DNA of 9,949 nucleotides from Alphaproteobacteria bacterium (GTDB lineage Bacteria; Pseudomonadota; Alphaproteobacteria; Thalassobaculales; Thalassobaculaceae), in the NCBI GenBank assembly GCA_028822575.1, contig JAPKDN010000070.1, positions 1 through 9,949 on the forward strand, given 5' to 3'. A program made the translations under genes and the position numbers. The notes beneath the pieces were generated by a model, which was not told where the DNA came from, searched no databases, and was given only the letters and a program-made list of their open reading frames with translations. Of this stretch, positions 1 to 6,825 are shown piece by piece. The stretch's first letter is position 1, and each line of letters opens with the position of its first letter.

Positions 1-231
1 GGTCTAAGCTTCATGATCAACGAAGAGGACGCGCCCACCGGACGGCCGGCGGGCAGACTATCCTGGGCTGGGCTTGGTAATTCCTACTTCTGGATTGATC
101 TGAAGAATGGCATTGCCGGCGTTTATGCCACCCAGATACTGCCTTTCGTCGATACCAAGTCGCTGCCGCTATTTCTCGATTTCGAGACGGCGGTCTATCA
201 AAACCTCGTTGAGATGGGAGGCGCACGATGA
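1..231 (+). CDS. Beta-lactamase-fold serine hydrolase (class C / EstB-like esterase), C-terminal end only
   Basis: This is the last 76 codons of a gene that begins before the window; the frame is open from base 1 and stops with TGA at 229-231. The visible part matches the C-terminal end of the beta-lactamase/penicillin-binding-protein-like hydrolase family: a WAGLGNSYFWID stretch, then GIAGVYATQILPF, then a closing LFLDFETAVYQNL helix. In this fold that segment supplies the last beta strands beside the active site and the final helix. The catalytic Ser-x-x-Lys and Tyr motifs would lie upstream and cannot be seen. Proteins of this type are usually cytoplasmic or periplasmic esterases or amidases rather than true antibiotic-resistance enzymes; signal-peptide status is unknown. 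The stop overlaps the start of the next gene (ATGA), so the two are probably translationally coupled. Its place beside DUF4387 and AtuA genes suggests ester or lactone hydrolysis in a catabolic pathway, which is inference. Confidence 0.8.
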   Translation, partial: GLSFMINEEDAPTGRPAGRLSWAGLGNSYFWIDLKNGIAGVYATQILPFVDTKSLPLFLDFETAVYQNLVEMGGAR

Positions 232-587
232 GTGATTTGGGTTCCGGACCAACCAATATCACCGAGCGCCGGCTTTGCGACCTGGCGCGGATCGTCCGCT
301 CCAAGAACGCCGGGCCGGGATTGCTAACCATCGATCTGTTTTTCAATTCTGAGGCCGATTACGCCGACGCCATCGCCGCTGAGGGTTTGTGCGCTGAGGC
401 GGTGGCCGAGCGTTATGGAGTCTCGGCCAACCAGGTGCGACGCATACCGTATCCACTCGCCAACGCGATCAAAATCACCATGGACCGGCCAATGACCGCC
501 GGATCCCCAGGCGACGGTGATGTGTATGGTGCCCAACAGCACGCGCTGTTGCTTGACGTCGAGATACCTGAGGGAGGCCCGTCATGA
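228..587 (+). CDS. DUF4387 family small protein
   Basis: A 119-residue protein recognised as DUF4387 from its two conserved blocks. The first, near residues 18-40, reads LARIVRSKNAGPGLLTIDLFF. The second, near residues 80-113, contains AIKITMDRP, then AGSPGDGDVYGAQQHALLLDVEIP. The length is typical of the family as a stand-alone protein. No signal peptide or membrane segment is visible, so it is probably cytoplasmic. DUF4387 has no established biochemical role, but it is habitually encoded next to AtuA/DUF1446 proteins, as here. Its ATG overlaps the preceding stop, and its own stop overlaps the AtuA start, again as ATGA. This tight coupling suggests it is made in fixed ratio with the AtuA-like protein and may be its small subunit, which is inference. 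The DxDVYGAQQH block is rich in potential ligand residues, but no catalytic role can be assigned from sequence. Confidence 0.88.
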   Translation: MSDLGSGPTNITERRLCDLARIVRSKNAGPGLLTIDLFFNSEADYADAIAAEGLCAEAVAERYGVSANQVRRIPYPLANAIKITMDRPMTAGSPGDGDVYGAQQHALLLDVEIPEGGPS

Positions 588-1945
588 GCAAGCTTGAACC
601 CGTCCGTTTAATGTCTGCCTCTGGTCAGCTCGGCTATGGGGTGCTGAAACCGGCATTCGAGCGGGGTCTGACGCATGAGCCGCATATGATCGGTGCCGAT
701 ATGGGCTCGGTCGACCCGGGGCCCGCCTATCTTGGCATGGGTAAGATGGCGACCGACCCGGAGATTACCCGTCGGGACCTCACCATGTTGCTGGAAGGTG
801 CACGGGGTCTGGGGGTCCCGATGATCATCGGGACCGCAGGGACCGCCGGCGCGGCGCCGCATCTCGACGCGGTTCTGGAGATCGTTCGGGATATCGCCAA
901 GGACCGGGGATTATCGTTTAAGCTCGCCTCGATCCGCGCGGATATGTCGAAAGAGCGGGTGCTGAAGGCGCAACGGGCCGGTGAACTCTCGCCGCTCGGC
1001 GCTTTTCCCGAGGCGAGCGAGGCTGATATTTTGGACAGCCCGCATATCGTTGCCCAGATGGACGAGGCGCCCTTAGTCGCGGCGCTGGAAGGCGGCGCCG
1101 ATGTGGTGATCGCTGGGCGGGCCTGCGATACAGCGATCTATACGACCGTTGCGCTGATGCGTGGGCATGACCGTGCTCTGTCGACGCATATGGCCAAGAT
1201 CATCGAATGCGCCTCGCTGTGCTGTGACCCTGGTGGACGTGATTCGATCATCGCGACCCTGGACGACGACGGGTTCACCCTGGATAGCATGAATCCGAAT
1301 CGCCATGCCTCACCGACCTCCGTTGCGGCCCACGCTTTGTATGAGCAAGGCGACCCTTTCACGGTGCGGGAGCCTGGCGGTGAGTTGGATCTGTCTAAGG
1401 CTGTCTACACCGCCCAGGACGAGCATCGGGTTCGGGTGTCCGGCTCCACCTGGCGGGACATGAAGCCGAGCCTGAAGCTTGAAGCCGCCGCGCCGGCGGG
1501 TTTCCGCTGCGCTTTCTTCGCCGGCACCAGCGATCCGCGTGTGATCGAGCGGATAGAGCAGATTTGGGCTGAGGTTCGTGAGGTGGTTAGTGGTCTCGCT
1601 GGCGAGGATGCTGGCGACCTTCTGCGGGCCCGGTTCTATGGGCTGAACGGAGTTGTGAACTGGCCGACGGCTCCGGCCACGCCACCGCGCGAGATAGGGA
1701 TCCTGGTCGAGTGCGTGGCGCCGACGCGGGAGCGGGCTAAATCGGTGATCACCGTGACCAAACAGTATTTCCTGCATCACGGCTTTCCGGGCCGCCTGTC
1801 GACCGCGGGTAATCTTGCTTTCCCCTTCACCCCACCCGAGCTTGAGGTCGGCCCGGCCTGGCGATTCTCGCTGCACCATGTGATGCAACTTCCGGACCCA
1901 GCGGAATTGAGAGATTTGTTTCCGATCGCCTATGAGGATCTTTGA
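584..1945 (+). CDS. Acyclic terpene utilisation AtuA family protein (DUF1446)
   Basis: A 453-residue protein of the AtuA/DUF1446 family. Diagnostic stretches are IGADMGSVDPGPAYLGMG (residues 36-53), the glycine-rich PMIIGTAGTAGAAPHLD (79-95), DVVIAGRACDTAIY (173-186), and ASPTSVAAHALYEQGDPF (242-259). The family is named after AtuA of Pseudomonas, needed for growth on citronellol and geraniol; its exact reaction is not established. Many homologues lie in clusters unrelated to terpenes, so the name should not be read as a substrate. Here the geranyl-CoA carboxylase genes that accompany true atu clusters are absent from the visible window. The protein ends after the core domain without the extra C-terminal AtuA-like domain found fused in some relatives; the DUF4387 gene just upstream may play the partner role, which is inference. 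The start overlaps the DUF4387 stop. No signal peptide is visible, so it is likely cytoplasmic. Confidence 0.88.
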   Translation: MSKLEPVRLMSASGQLGYGVLKPAFERGLTHEPHMIGADMGSVDPGPAYLGMGKMATDPEITRRDLTMLLEGARGLGVPMIIGTAGTAGAAPHLDAVLEIVRDIAKDRGLSFKLASIRADMSKERVLKAQRAGELSPLGAFPEASEADILDSPHIVAQMDEAPLVAALEGGADVVIAGRACDTAIYTTVALMRGHDRALSTHMAKIIECASLCCDPGGRDSIIATLDDDGFTLDSMNPNRHASPTSVAAHALYEQGDPFTVREPGGELDLSKAVYTAQDEHRVRVSGSTWRDMKPSLKLEAAAPAGFRCAFFAGTSDPRVIERIEQIWAEVREVVSGLAGEDAGDLLRARFYGLNGVVNWPTAPATPPREIGILVECVAPTRERAKSVITVTKQYFLHHGFPGRLSTAGNLAFPFTPPELEVGPAWRFSLHHVMQLPDPAELRDLFPIAYEDL

Positions 1946-2012
1946 GATTACTGACCGAATTTGGCGACCAGCGGTATGATCTTGGTCGAACGGCAAGCGA
2001 TGGAGCGAGCCA

Positions 2013-3032
2013 ATGAGTGGTGTATCCGATGGATTGACCTTGGACCGTGTCGCGACGATCGACATGGCGCCACTGAATGATGGAAGCGAGGCCGGGCTCC
2101 GCGCGGTCGCGGATGCCTTTCGCGCGGTGTTCGAGCGTGTCGGCTTTTTCATCCTGATCAATCACGGTATCGATCCGGCGCTGATCAAACGCACCTTCGG
2201 CGAGGCAGAGCGGTTCCACGCCCAACCCATGGACGCCAAGCTCTCGGTCATGATGAACGAGCATAACAACGGCTACATGACGATGAACCGCTATAACGTG
2301 CGAACCTCACGGGTTAGCGAGGAGGCCAAGCCTGACCGGAACGAGGCCTTTTTCATCAAGCGGGAGCGCGCGGCGGATGACCCCATGGCCCTGGGGGGAC
2401 GGCGTTTCGCCGGGCCGAATGAATGGCCGAAGGACCTGCCGGGGTTTCGCGAGAATTTGCTGGAGTACACCGAGGCGGTTGACGCGATGGCTCGCCTCCT
2501 CATGCCGTCCTTGGCGATGTCCCTCGATTTGCCGGCTGGCACCTTCGACGCGGCCTTCGCCGACAGTCAGTTCTCGTTTCGTCTGTCTCATTACCCACCG
2601 GTCGCCGAACAGGAGGCTGGGCAATACGGCATTGCCCCGCATACCGACGCCAATTTCATGACTTTCCTGGCGCAATCCGGGGTGCCAGGTCTGCAGATTC
2701 GGATCGACGACGAAAACTGGCTCGACGTGCCGTATGTGCCGGATTCGTTCGTGGTAAATAGCGGTGACATGCTGCACCGCTGGACCAACGGGCGCTATAA
2801 GTCGACGCCGCACCGCGCGCTGCCACCGATCGGCCAGACCCGCTATGCGATCCCGTATTTCCTAGGTCCGCATCTGGATACGATTATCGACTGCTTGCCG
2901 ACCTGTCAGGGGCCGGACAACCCGCCGCAATTTTCGCCAATCAGCTACAGCGACTACATCATTTGGTGGTACGACGCGAACTACAACGCCAAGGACCAGC
3001 GGGACCTGACGACGGAAGCGGCAGAATTATAA
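2013..3032 (+). CDS. Isopenicillin N synthase family 2-oxoglutarate/Fe(II) dioxygenase
   Basis: A 339-residue non-haem iron oxygenase. The N-terminal DIOX_N region ends in ERVGFFILINHGID (about residues 41-54), the hallmark of the IPNS/ACC-oxidase group. The double-stranded beta-helix core carries the iron-binding triad His210-x-Asp212 (in APHTDANF) and His267 (in STPHRA). Arg277, in RYAIPYFLGP, should bind the 2-oxoglutarate C5 carboxylate. The usual RxS motif reads Arg-Tyr-Ala here, so the serine is replaced by alanine. GGAG at 2002-2005 lies 7 bases before the ATG and supports this start. The family covers hydroxylation, desaturation, ring closure and oxidative decarboxylation, so the reaction cannot be fixed; true antibiotic biosynthesis is unlikely because no NRPS or other such gene is nearby. 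It lies 67 bases after the AtuA-like gene on the same strand and is probably co-transcribed. It is cytoplasmic, with no signal peptide. Confidence 0.9.
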   Translation: MSGVSDGLTLDRVATIDMAPLNDGSEAGLRAVADAFRAVFERVGFFILINHGIDPALIKRTFGEAERFHAQPMDAKLSVMMNEHNNGYMTMNRYNVRTSRVSEEAKPDRNEAFFIKRERAADDPMALGGRRFAGPNEWPKDLPGFRENLLEYTEAVDAMARLLMPSLAMSLDLPAGTFDAAFADSQFSFRLSHYPPVAEQEAGQYGIAPHTDANFMTFLAQSGVPGLQIRIDDENWLDVPYVPDSFVVNSGDMLHRWTNGRYKSTPHRALPPIGQTRYAIPYFLGPHLDTIIDCLPTCQGPDNPPQFSPISYSDYIIWWYDANYNAKDQRDLTTEAAEL

Positions 3033-3334
3033 GAAATCAGTAACTGGCTGTAGTGTCTCCCTGGTGGATGATTCATTGCTATCCGGGAAAACAATCCAAT
3101 GTTTATCTTTCTAAAACCGCCGCATCGGACTTGATCGGCTGGTGTCCGGATGAATTTTTCGCGGGACTGGTAGTGCTCTAACCCCGCTGATATTTCGTTG
3201 TTGGGCCGCGTTTGAGATACGGAGATTGCCCCTTAATAAAATACCATCCCTCCGACGAAGGCCGGGGCCGATGCACCAGGCGTTTGTCCACGACGTATAG
3301 TTGATCAATTCGGTAGGCCTATCAGGGCGCTCCA
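3033..3334 (+). other. Intergenic stretch without a recognisable gene
   Basis: About 300 bases follow the dioxygenase stop. All three + frames are interrupted, and the only - strand frame (3111-3335, 74 codons) has no recognisable family motif and an arginine-rich, low-order composition typical of chance frames. The one structural signal is a hairpin followed by a T-run near 3123-3159, annotated separately. Composition is more AT-rich than the flanking genes in places (for example 3088-3115 and 3225-3245), consistent with non-coding DNA. Confidence 0.6.
3123..3159 (+). terminator. Possible rho-independent terminator after the dioxygenase gene
   Basis: CATCGGAC at 3123-3130 can pair with GTCCGGATG at 3144-3152, leaving one bulged C and a 13-base loop. 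AATTTTTC follows at once, with five T at 3155-3159. It sits about 90 bases after the dioxygenase stop, where the left transcription unit would be expected to end. The stem is short, the loop is large and the T-run is modest, so this is a candidate only. Confidence 0.35.
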
Positions 3335-3688
3335 CTATCCGGCCGGGTGGAAGGACGCATGTGTGAAGTCGCTTGACTTATGAACATCGACCCCCTGTCT
3401 CAAGACCAGAACCGGGCAGGTGATATTCTTCAGGGTCTGCTTGCGAGTATCGAGGAATGCCAAGTCCAGGCGATCCCGCTCGTCTTCATGCGTTTGACCA
3501 GAGTCTGCCATGCTGCCGGGTTCGGCGAGAGCCTCGATACGGTTGGCGATATTGATGCCATCTTCCAGGATATCATCGTCCTCGACAATGACGTCACCAA
3601 GATTGACGCCAATACGAAAGATGACGCGTTTGTCGTCCACCATCTGCGCTTTTGGCATATTGGTACTTTTGGCACACGTGAAGGGCAT
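3335..3688 (-). pseudogene. Decayed fragment of a class III adenylate/guanylate cyclase domain
   Basis: A - strand open frame of 117 codons whose central part (roughly 3640 down to 3395) resembles the C-terminal half of the cyclase homology domain: FRIGVNLGDVIVEDDDI, then DGINIANRIEALAEPG, then RDRLDLAFLD and LKNITCPVLVLR. The usual order and spacing are kept, and the Asn and Arg of the N-x3-R transition-state pair remain (Asn46, Arg50). However, the usual GDGVNIAARLE reads EDGINIANRIE, and the stretch after EPG has drifted. The N-terminal half of the domain, with both metal-binding aspartates, is absent upstream; that DNA instead runs into unrelated sequence and a stop. The tail after LVLRQ also loses similarity. 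The fragment cannot make an active cyclase. It probably derives from one of the multi-domain cyclase/TPR proteins common in alphaproteobacteria. No ribosome binding site is evident before the ATG at 3688. The two flanking clusters run on the opposite strand. Confidence 0.7.
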
Positions 3689-3846
3689 AGTGATGTGGTG
3701 CCCAGCGGCCTTGGCGAGTGGTAGCGCGCACCTGCAATAACAAGCAAAGATTACGCATTATTTTTCACTTTGGGTATAGCGAGGAAGCAGCAACCGCCTG
3801 CCTTTAAAAAAATAACACGGGTGGGCCAGCAAGGTGAGGTTTCTTT

Positions 3847-3869
3847 ACCCCACCACGCGGGGGAGGGGT
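3847..3869. repeat. GC-rich inverted repeat in the operon leader
   Basis: ACCCC at 3847-3851 is matched by GGGGT at 3865-3869, giving a perfect 5-base stem around a 13-base spacer that itself contains a run of G. Alternative pairings of CCCC with the inner GGGGG are possible. No T-run follows on the + strand, so it is not a standard terminator for upstream transcription. It may be a dispersed intergenic repeat or a leader hairpin. Confidence 0.35.
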
Positions 3870-3892
3870 TGCTGTTCGGTCGGCGAATGTTT

Positions 3893-3906
3893 CCAATTGC
3901 AACTGG
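3893..3906. promoter_or_regulatory. Near-palindromic candidate operator
   Basis: CCAATTGCAACTGG is a 14-base palindrome with one mismatched pair, centred about 70 bases before the TTG start of the ThDP enzyme. Position and symmetry would suit a dimeric regulator, but no regulator gene is present in the window and a short palindrome can arise by chance. Confidence 0.2.
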
Positions 3907-3958
3907 TCTACGATCAGCCGCGTTCAGTGCGGGACTAAAAGTGGCAGTAGAGAAAGTT

Positions 3959-3962
3959 AGGA
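3959..3962 (+). promoter_or_regulatory. Ribosome binding site that supports a TTG start
   Basis: AGGA lies 6 bases before TTG at 3969 in an A-rich context. It supports initiation at TTG; the next in-frame ATG codons fall inside the conserved Pyr domain, after the catalytic glutamate. Confidence 0.6.
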
Positions 3963-3968
3963 AAAAAA

Positions 3969-5663
3969 TTGTCGAATAATACAAGAACTTGCGCTCAATT
4001 ATTGGCGGATAGCCTGGAAGCCCATGATGTTGACCAGGTGTTCTGTGTTCCCGGCGAAAGCTATATCGGGCTGACAAGCGCGCTGGTTGAACGTAACTCG
4101 ACCCGGATCATCGTTTGCCGCCACGAGGCTGGCGCCGCTTTCATGGCCGTCGCCGATGGACGGCTCAGGGACCGGGCCGGTGTGGTGATGGTGAGTCGTG
4201 GGCCTGGCCTGGCTAACGGCCTGGTAGCAATCCATTCCGCCTATCACGACGCGACACCCTTGGTGGTAATGGTTGGGCAGGTGGAAAGGGCAGATTTTGG
4301 GCGCTTGGCGTTGCAGGAGCAGAACTACTCGGTGCTGCTATCCGACATTACCAAGCTTGTCATCGAGGTGAATGAGCCGGGAATGGCGTCCGAAGCCATG
4401 GCACGGGCTTTTCATATAGCCGAAAGTGGAACGCCGGGGCCGGTGGCGGTGATCCTGCCCGAGGATATTTTCGACGATGAGACCGATGCCCCTGTCGATC
4501 CACCGCGCCTCCGAGTCGCCGCCGCGCCGCGCCAGGAGGATCTGGACGAGTTGGTTGAGCGGATTTCCAATTCCGAGCGTCCGCTGATCCTGGCCGGAGG
4601 GGCCCTGATGGCCGATGCGGTTCATGACGATCAGGTCTTCGCCGATCTCAACAAGTTAGCCGAGACTTGGGTGCTGCCAATCAGTCCAACCCATCGCCGC
4701 CCGCAGATGTTCGACGCCAAGCATCCAAACTTCGGCGGTTATATGGGCATCCGGGTGCCGCCTGATCTGATCAACGAGATGAAGAAGGCTGATCTGTTGG
4801 TGGCGCTGGGCGAACGGATGACCGACACCGTTAGCCAATCCTACAGCTTCCCGACTGCGCCCCAACCACAACTTCCCTTCGTTCATGTCTGGCCGGATCC
4901 AAACGAGGTTGGCCGGGTCTGGCGCGCGGACCTCGGCATCCCCGCCAGCCCGCATGAGGTGATCAAGGTGCTGCTGCGCCGCGAAATCCCCGCCGGTGCC
5001 GCCAAACGCCAGGGCTGGGTCGACGGATTGCACAAAATTCATCGTTCCCTGCTTGCCAAGGAATGGGAGCCAACGACCGATGGGGTGAACTTCGCCGCCG
5101 TCGTTTGCGAGGTCGACAAGCATCTGGAGGAGGATGCGACGATCACCTCCGACGCCGGCAATTTCGGCAGCTTTCTGCACCGCTATATCGGCTTTGGCCA
5201 GAAGCAGGTCTTTCTCTCCTCGGTCGTCGGCGCCATGGGCTCGGGAATGCCGATGGCGGTGGCGGCGGGGCTGCGCCGGCCCAACACCCAAGTGGTCTGC
5301 TTCATCGGTGATGGTGGCGCGCTTATGATGGGTAACGAGATCGCGACGGCCCGGCAATATGGCGTCAACCCGATCATGATCATTTCCGACAACGCCATGT
5401 ACGGCACCATTGGGATGCATTCCTATGTCCGCTATCCCGAGCGCGCTTTCATGAATGGCACAAGGCTGACCAACCCGGATTTTGCCGCCTGGGCCCGGAG
5501 TTTCGGGGCCGAGGGCTATACCATTAACGAGGAATCGGAGGCCGAGGCTCAAATCGCCGCCGCCTTCGCGGTCAAGACCAAACCGGTGGTCGTGCATTGC
5601 CACACCTCGGCGATCCAGATGAGCGCCTGGCGGCGCTACACCCGCGCGGAGACCCTGCCATGA
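3969..5663 (+). CDS. Thiamine-diphosphate-dependent enzyme, acetolactate synthase-like
   Basis: A 564-residue three-domain ThDP enzyme. The N-terminal Pyr domain (about 1-170) has FCVPGESYIGL and RHEAGAAFMA, with the cofactor-activating Glu53. The middle domain follows at about 185-320. The C-terminal PP domain (about 370-545) has the ThDP/Mg motif GDG at 447-449, closed 24 residues later by Asp474-Asn475 in DNAMYGTIG; the usual Asn-Asn is Asp-Asn here. The family uses a 2-oxo acid, decarboxylating it and releasing an aldehyde or condensing it with another acceptor. True acetolactate synthase is unlikely because no regulatory small subunit (ilvH/ilvN type) or branched-chain genes adjoin it. 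The start is TTG, because the next ATG would remove the catalytic glutamate. The stop overlaps the next gene (ATGA). Pairing with a 2-hydroxy-acid dehydrogenase suggests a 2-oxo-acid decarboxylase, which is inference. It is cytoplasmic. Confidence 0.88.
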   Translation: MSNNTRTCAQLLADSLEAHDVDQVFCVPGESYIGLTSALVERNSTRIIVCRHEAGAAFMAVADGRLRDRAGVVMVSRGPGLANGLVAIHSAYHDATPLVVMVGQVERADFGRLALQEQNYSVLLSDITKLVIEVNEPGMASEAMARAFHIAESGTPGPVAVILPEDIFDDETDAPVDPPRLRVAAAPRQEDLDELVERISNSERPLILAGGALMADAVHDDQVFADLNKLAETWVLPISPTHRRPQMFDAKHPNFGGYMGIRVPPDLINEMKKADLLVALGERMTDTVSQSYSFPTAPQPQLPFVHVWPDPNEVGRVWRADLGIPASPHEVIKVLLRREIPAGAAKRQGWVDGLHKIHRSLLAKEWEPTTDGVNFAAVVCEVDKHLEEDATITSDAGNFGSFLHRYIGFGQKQVFLSSVVGAMGSGMPMAVAAGLRRPNTQVVCFIGDGGALMMGNEIATARQYGVNPIMIISDNAMYGTIGMHSYVRYPERAFMNGTRLTNPDFAAWARSFGAEGYTINEESEAEAQIAAAFAVKTKPVVVHCHTSAIQMSAWRRYTRAETLP

Positions 5664-6778
5664 GTAGCGCCGATCTTTTGAACCCGCCGCGGGTGCCCGC
5701 CGACATTGTTCGTGCGCAGGTCTTGAGTGTCCTCACAGCATGGGGCATGCCGCAAGCCTCTGCCGAGACCGCCGCCGAGGTGATGACGGAGACGGATCTC
5801 CGGGGGGTCGACTCCCATGGCATCAACATGCTGCGGCAGTATGACGAGACCTTCCGACGTGGCGCGCTCAACGTGAAGGCTGGGATTAAGGTATTGCGGG
5901 ACCGGGCGACGACGGCGCTGCTGGACGCGGATCGTGGCCTTGGCCATCCGGTCTCGGTCCATGCCATGGAACTGGCGATCGAGAAGGCCCGCGAGAATGA
6001 TATCGGCATGGTCGGCGTGGTCAACTCGCACCATTTCGGCGCCGCTGGGTACTACGCGGAGCTTGCCGCCAAGGCGGGCATGATCGGCATCGTCACGACC
6101 TCGACTCGTGGCATTACCATGGTGCCCACTGGGGGGACCCAACCTGTATTGGGCACCAACCCGCTGGCCTTCGCCGCGCCCGCCGGAAAGTATCCACCCC
6201 TGGTGCTCGATTTCGCCACCACGGTCGCCGCCGTGAACAAGGTGCGGGTGCGTCAGCTTCGCGAGATTGATCTGCCGGAAGGTTGGGTCAATGACGGTGA
6301 CGGTCGCGTCATCACCAGCCCGGACGAGGCGCTTGCGATCTTCGCCAAGCGGGAACGTGGTGGTTTCAACCCCGTCGGCGGCGCGGGAGAGGCCTTGGGC
6401 GGTCACAAGGGGTACGGTCTGGCGTTGTTCTCGCACATCCTGGGCGGGGTGCTGCCGGGCGGGTCGTTCTCGCCGGTGCGGGTCAAGACCCAAGGGCCGA
6501 GTGATCCGGATGATCTGGGTCACTATTTCCAAGCCATCAACCCCGAGGCGTTTCGGCCGATGGACGAGTTCATCGCCGACGTCGAGGTGGTGGTGGATAC
6601 CTTGAAGGCGGTGGAGCCGTCGGATCCGGCCAAGCCAGTGCTGGTCGCCGGAGAGCCCGAGCAGATGACTCGTGACGACCGGCTGGCCAATGGCATCCCG
6701 ATCAACGAAAATCTGCGCAAGTTGATCCGAGATCTCTGTGAGCGCGCGGAAGTACCGTATCTTTTCGGTAATCACTGA
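5660..6778 (+). CDS. Ldh_2 (malate/L-lactate/sulfolactate dehydrogenase type 2) family oxidoreductase
   Basis: A 372-residue NAD(P)-dependent dehydrogenase of the Ldh_2 family, unrelated to Rossmann-type malate dehydrogenases. Visible hallmarks are GVDSHGINMLRQY with His53, VNSHHFGAAGYYA (His124-His125), PVLGTNPLAFAAP, LVLDFATT and GHKGYGLAL (about 248-256, with His249 and Lys250). Members oxidise 2-hydroxy acids such as malate, lactate, ureidoglycolate or sulfolactate to 2-oxo acids, or run in reverse; the substrate cannot be told from these motifs. The length is slightly above the usual 340-360. The frame is open 21 codons further upstream, to 5597, but ATG 5660 is preferred: it overlaps the preceding stop as ATGA and places the protein at the family's normal N-terminus. 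The overlap indicates coupled translation with the ThDP enzyme, whose 2-oxo-acid substrate this enzyme could supply, which is inference. It is cytoplasmic. Confidence 0.9.
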   Translation: MSSADLLNPPRVPADIVRAQVLSVLTAWGMPQASAETAAEVMTETDLRGVDSHGINMLRQYDETFRRGALNVKAGIKVLRDRATTALLDADRGLGHPVSVHAMELAIEKARENDIGMVGVVNSHHFGAAGYYAELAAKAGMIGIVTTSTRGITMVPTGGTQPVLGTNPLAFAAPAGKYPPLVLDFATTVAAVNKVRVRQLREIDLPEGWVNDGDGRVITSPDEALAIFAKRERGGFNPVGGAGEALGGHKGYGLALFSHILGGVLPGGSFSPVRVKTQGPSDPDDLGHYFQAINPEAFRPMDEFIADVEVVVDTLKAVEPSDPAKPVLVAGEPEQMTRDDRLANGIPINENLRKLIRDLCERAEVPYLFGNH

Positions 6779-6825
6779 GACCACGATCCCGTTATCGCCA
6801 GACCCTCTACCCTAGGAGAAGACAG

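Larger units (their letters stand above)
3689..3968 (+). other. Leader/intergenic region upstream of the ThDP-enzyme operon
   Basis: About 280 bases separate the cyclase remnant from the TTG start of the next gene. No coding frame in it looks real. It contains AT-rich patches (3757-3768 and 3803-3812), a GC-rich inverted repeat at 3847-3869, and a near-palindrome at 3893-3906. The promoter of the right-hand operon should lie here, but no convincing -35/-10 pair can be picked out by eye. Confidence 0.5.

Noticed and set aside
584..1945. A true terpene (atu) degradation cluster
   Set aside because: Only the AtuA-like protein is present; no geranyl-CoA carboxylase subunits or citronellol/geraniol enzymes are in the window, so the substrate should not be assumed.
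1310..2161. 283-codon open frame on the - strand
   Set aside because: It overlaps the AtuA-like and dioxygenase genes in antisense and has no family character.
2013..3032. Beta-lactam biosynthesis by an isopenicillin N synthase
   Set aside because: The family name covers many oxygenases; no ACV synthetase or acyltransferase is nearby, and the adjacent beta-lactamase-fold fragment is a generic hydrolase.
3111..3335. 74-codon - strand frame in the intergenic region
   Set aside because: No recognisable domain, no ribosome binding site seen, and arginine-rich composition; probably chance.
3380..3724. 114-codon + strand frame
   Set aside because: It is the complement of the cyclase-like fragment, whose similarity is clearly in the - strand frame.
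4656..5603. 315-codon open frame on the - strand
   Set aside because: It is antisense to the ThDP enzyme gene, with no recognisable domain; codon-position bias supports the + strand gene.
5597..5659. Upstream extension of the Ldh_2 gene start
   Set aside because: It would overlap the ThDP gene by 67 bases and add residues outside the family's N-terminus; ATG 5660 with the ATGA overlap is better.
5636..6784. 382-codon open frame on the - strand
   Set aside because: It lies antisense to the clearly recognisable Ldh_2 gene, has no family motifs, and is rich in Arg, His and Gly, as expected of a GC-driven shadow frame.
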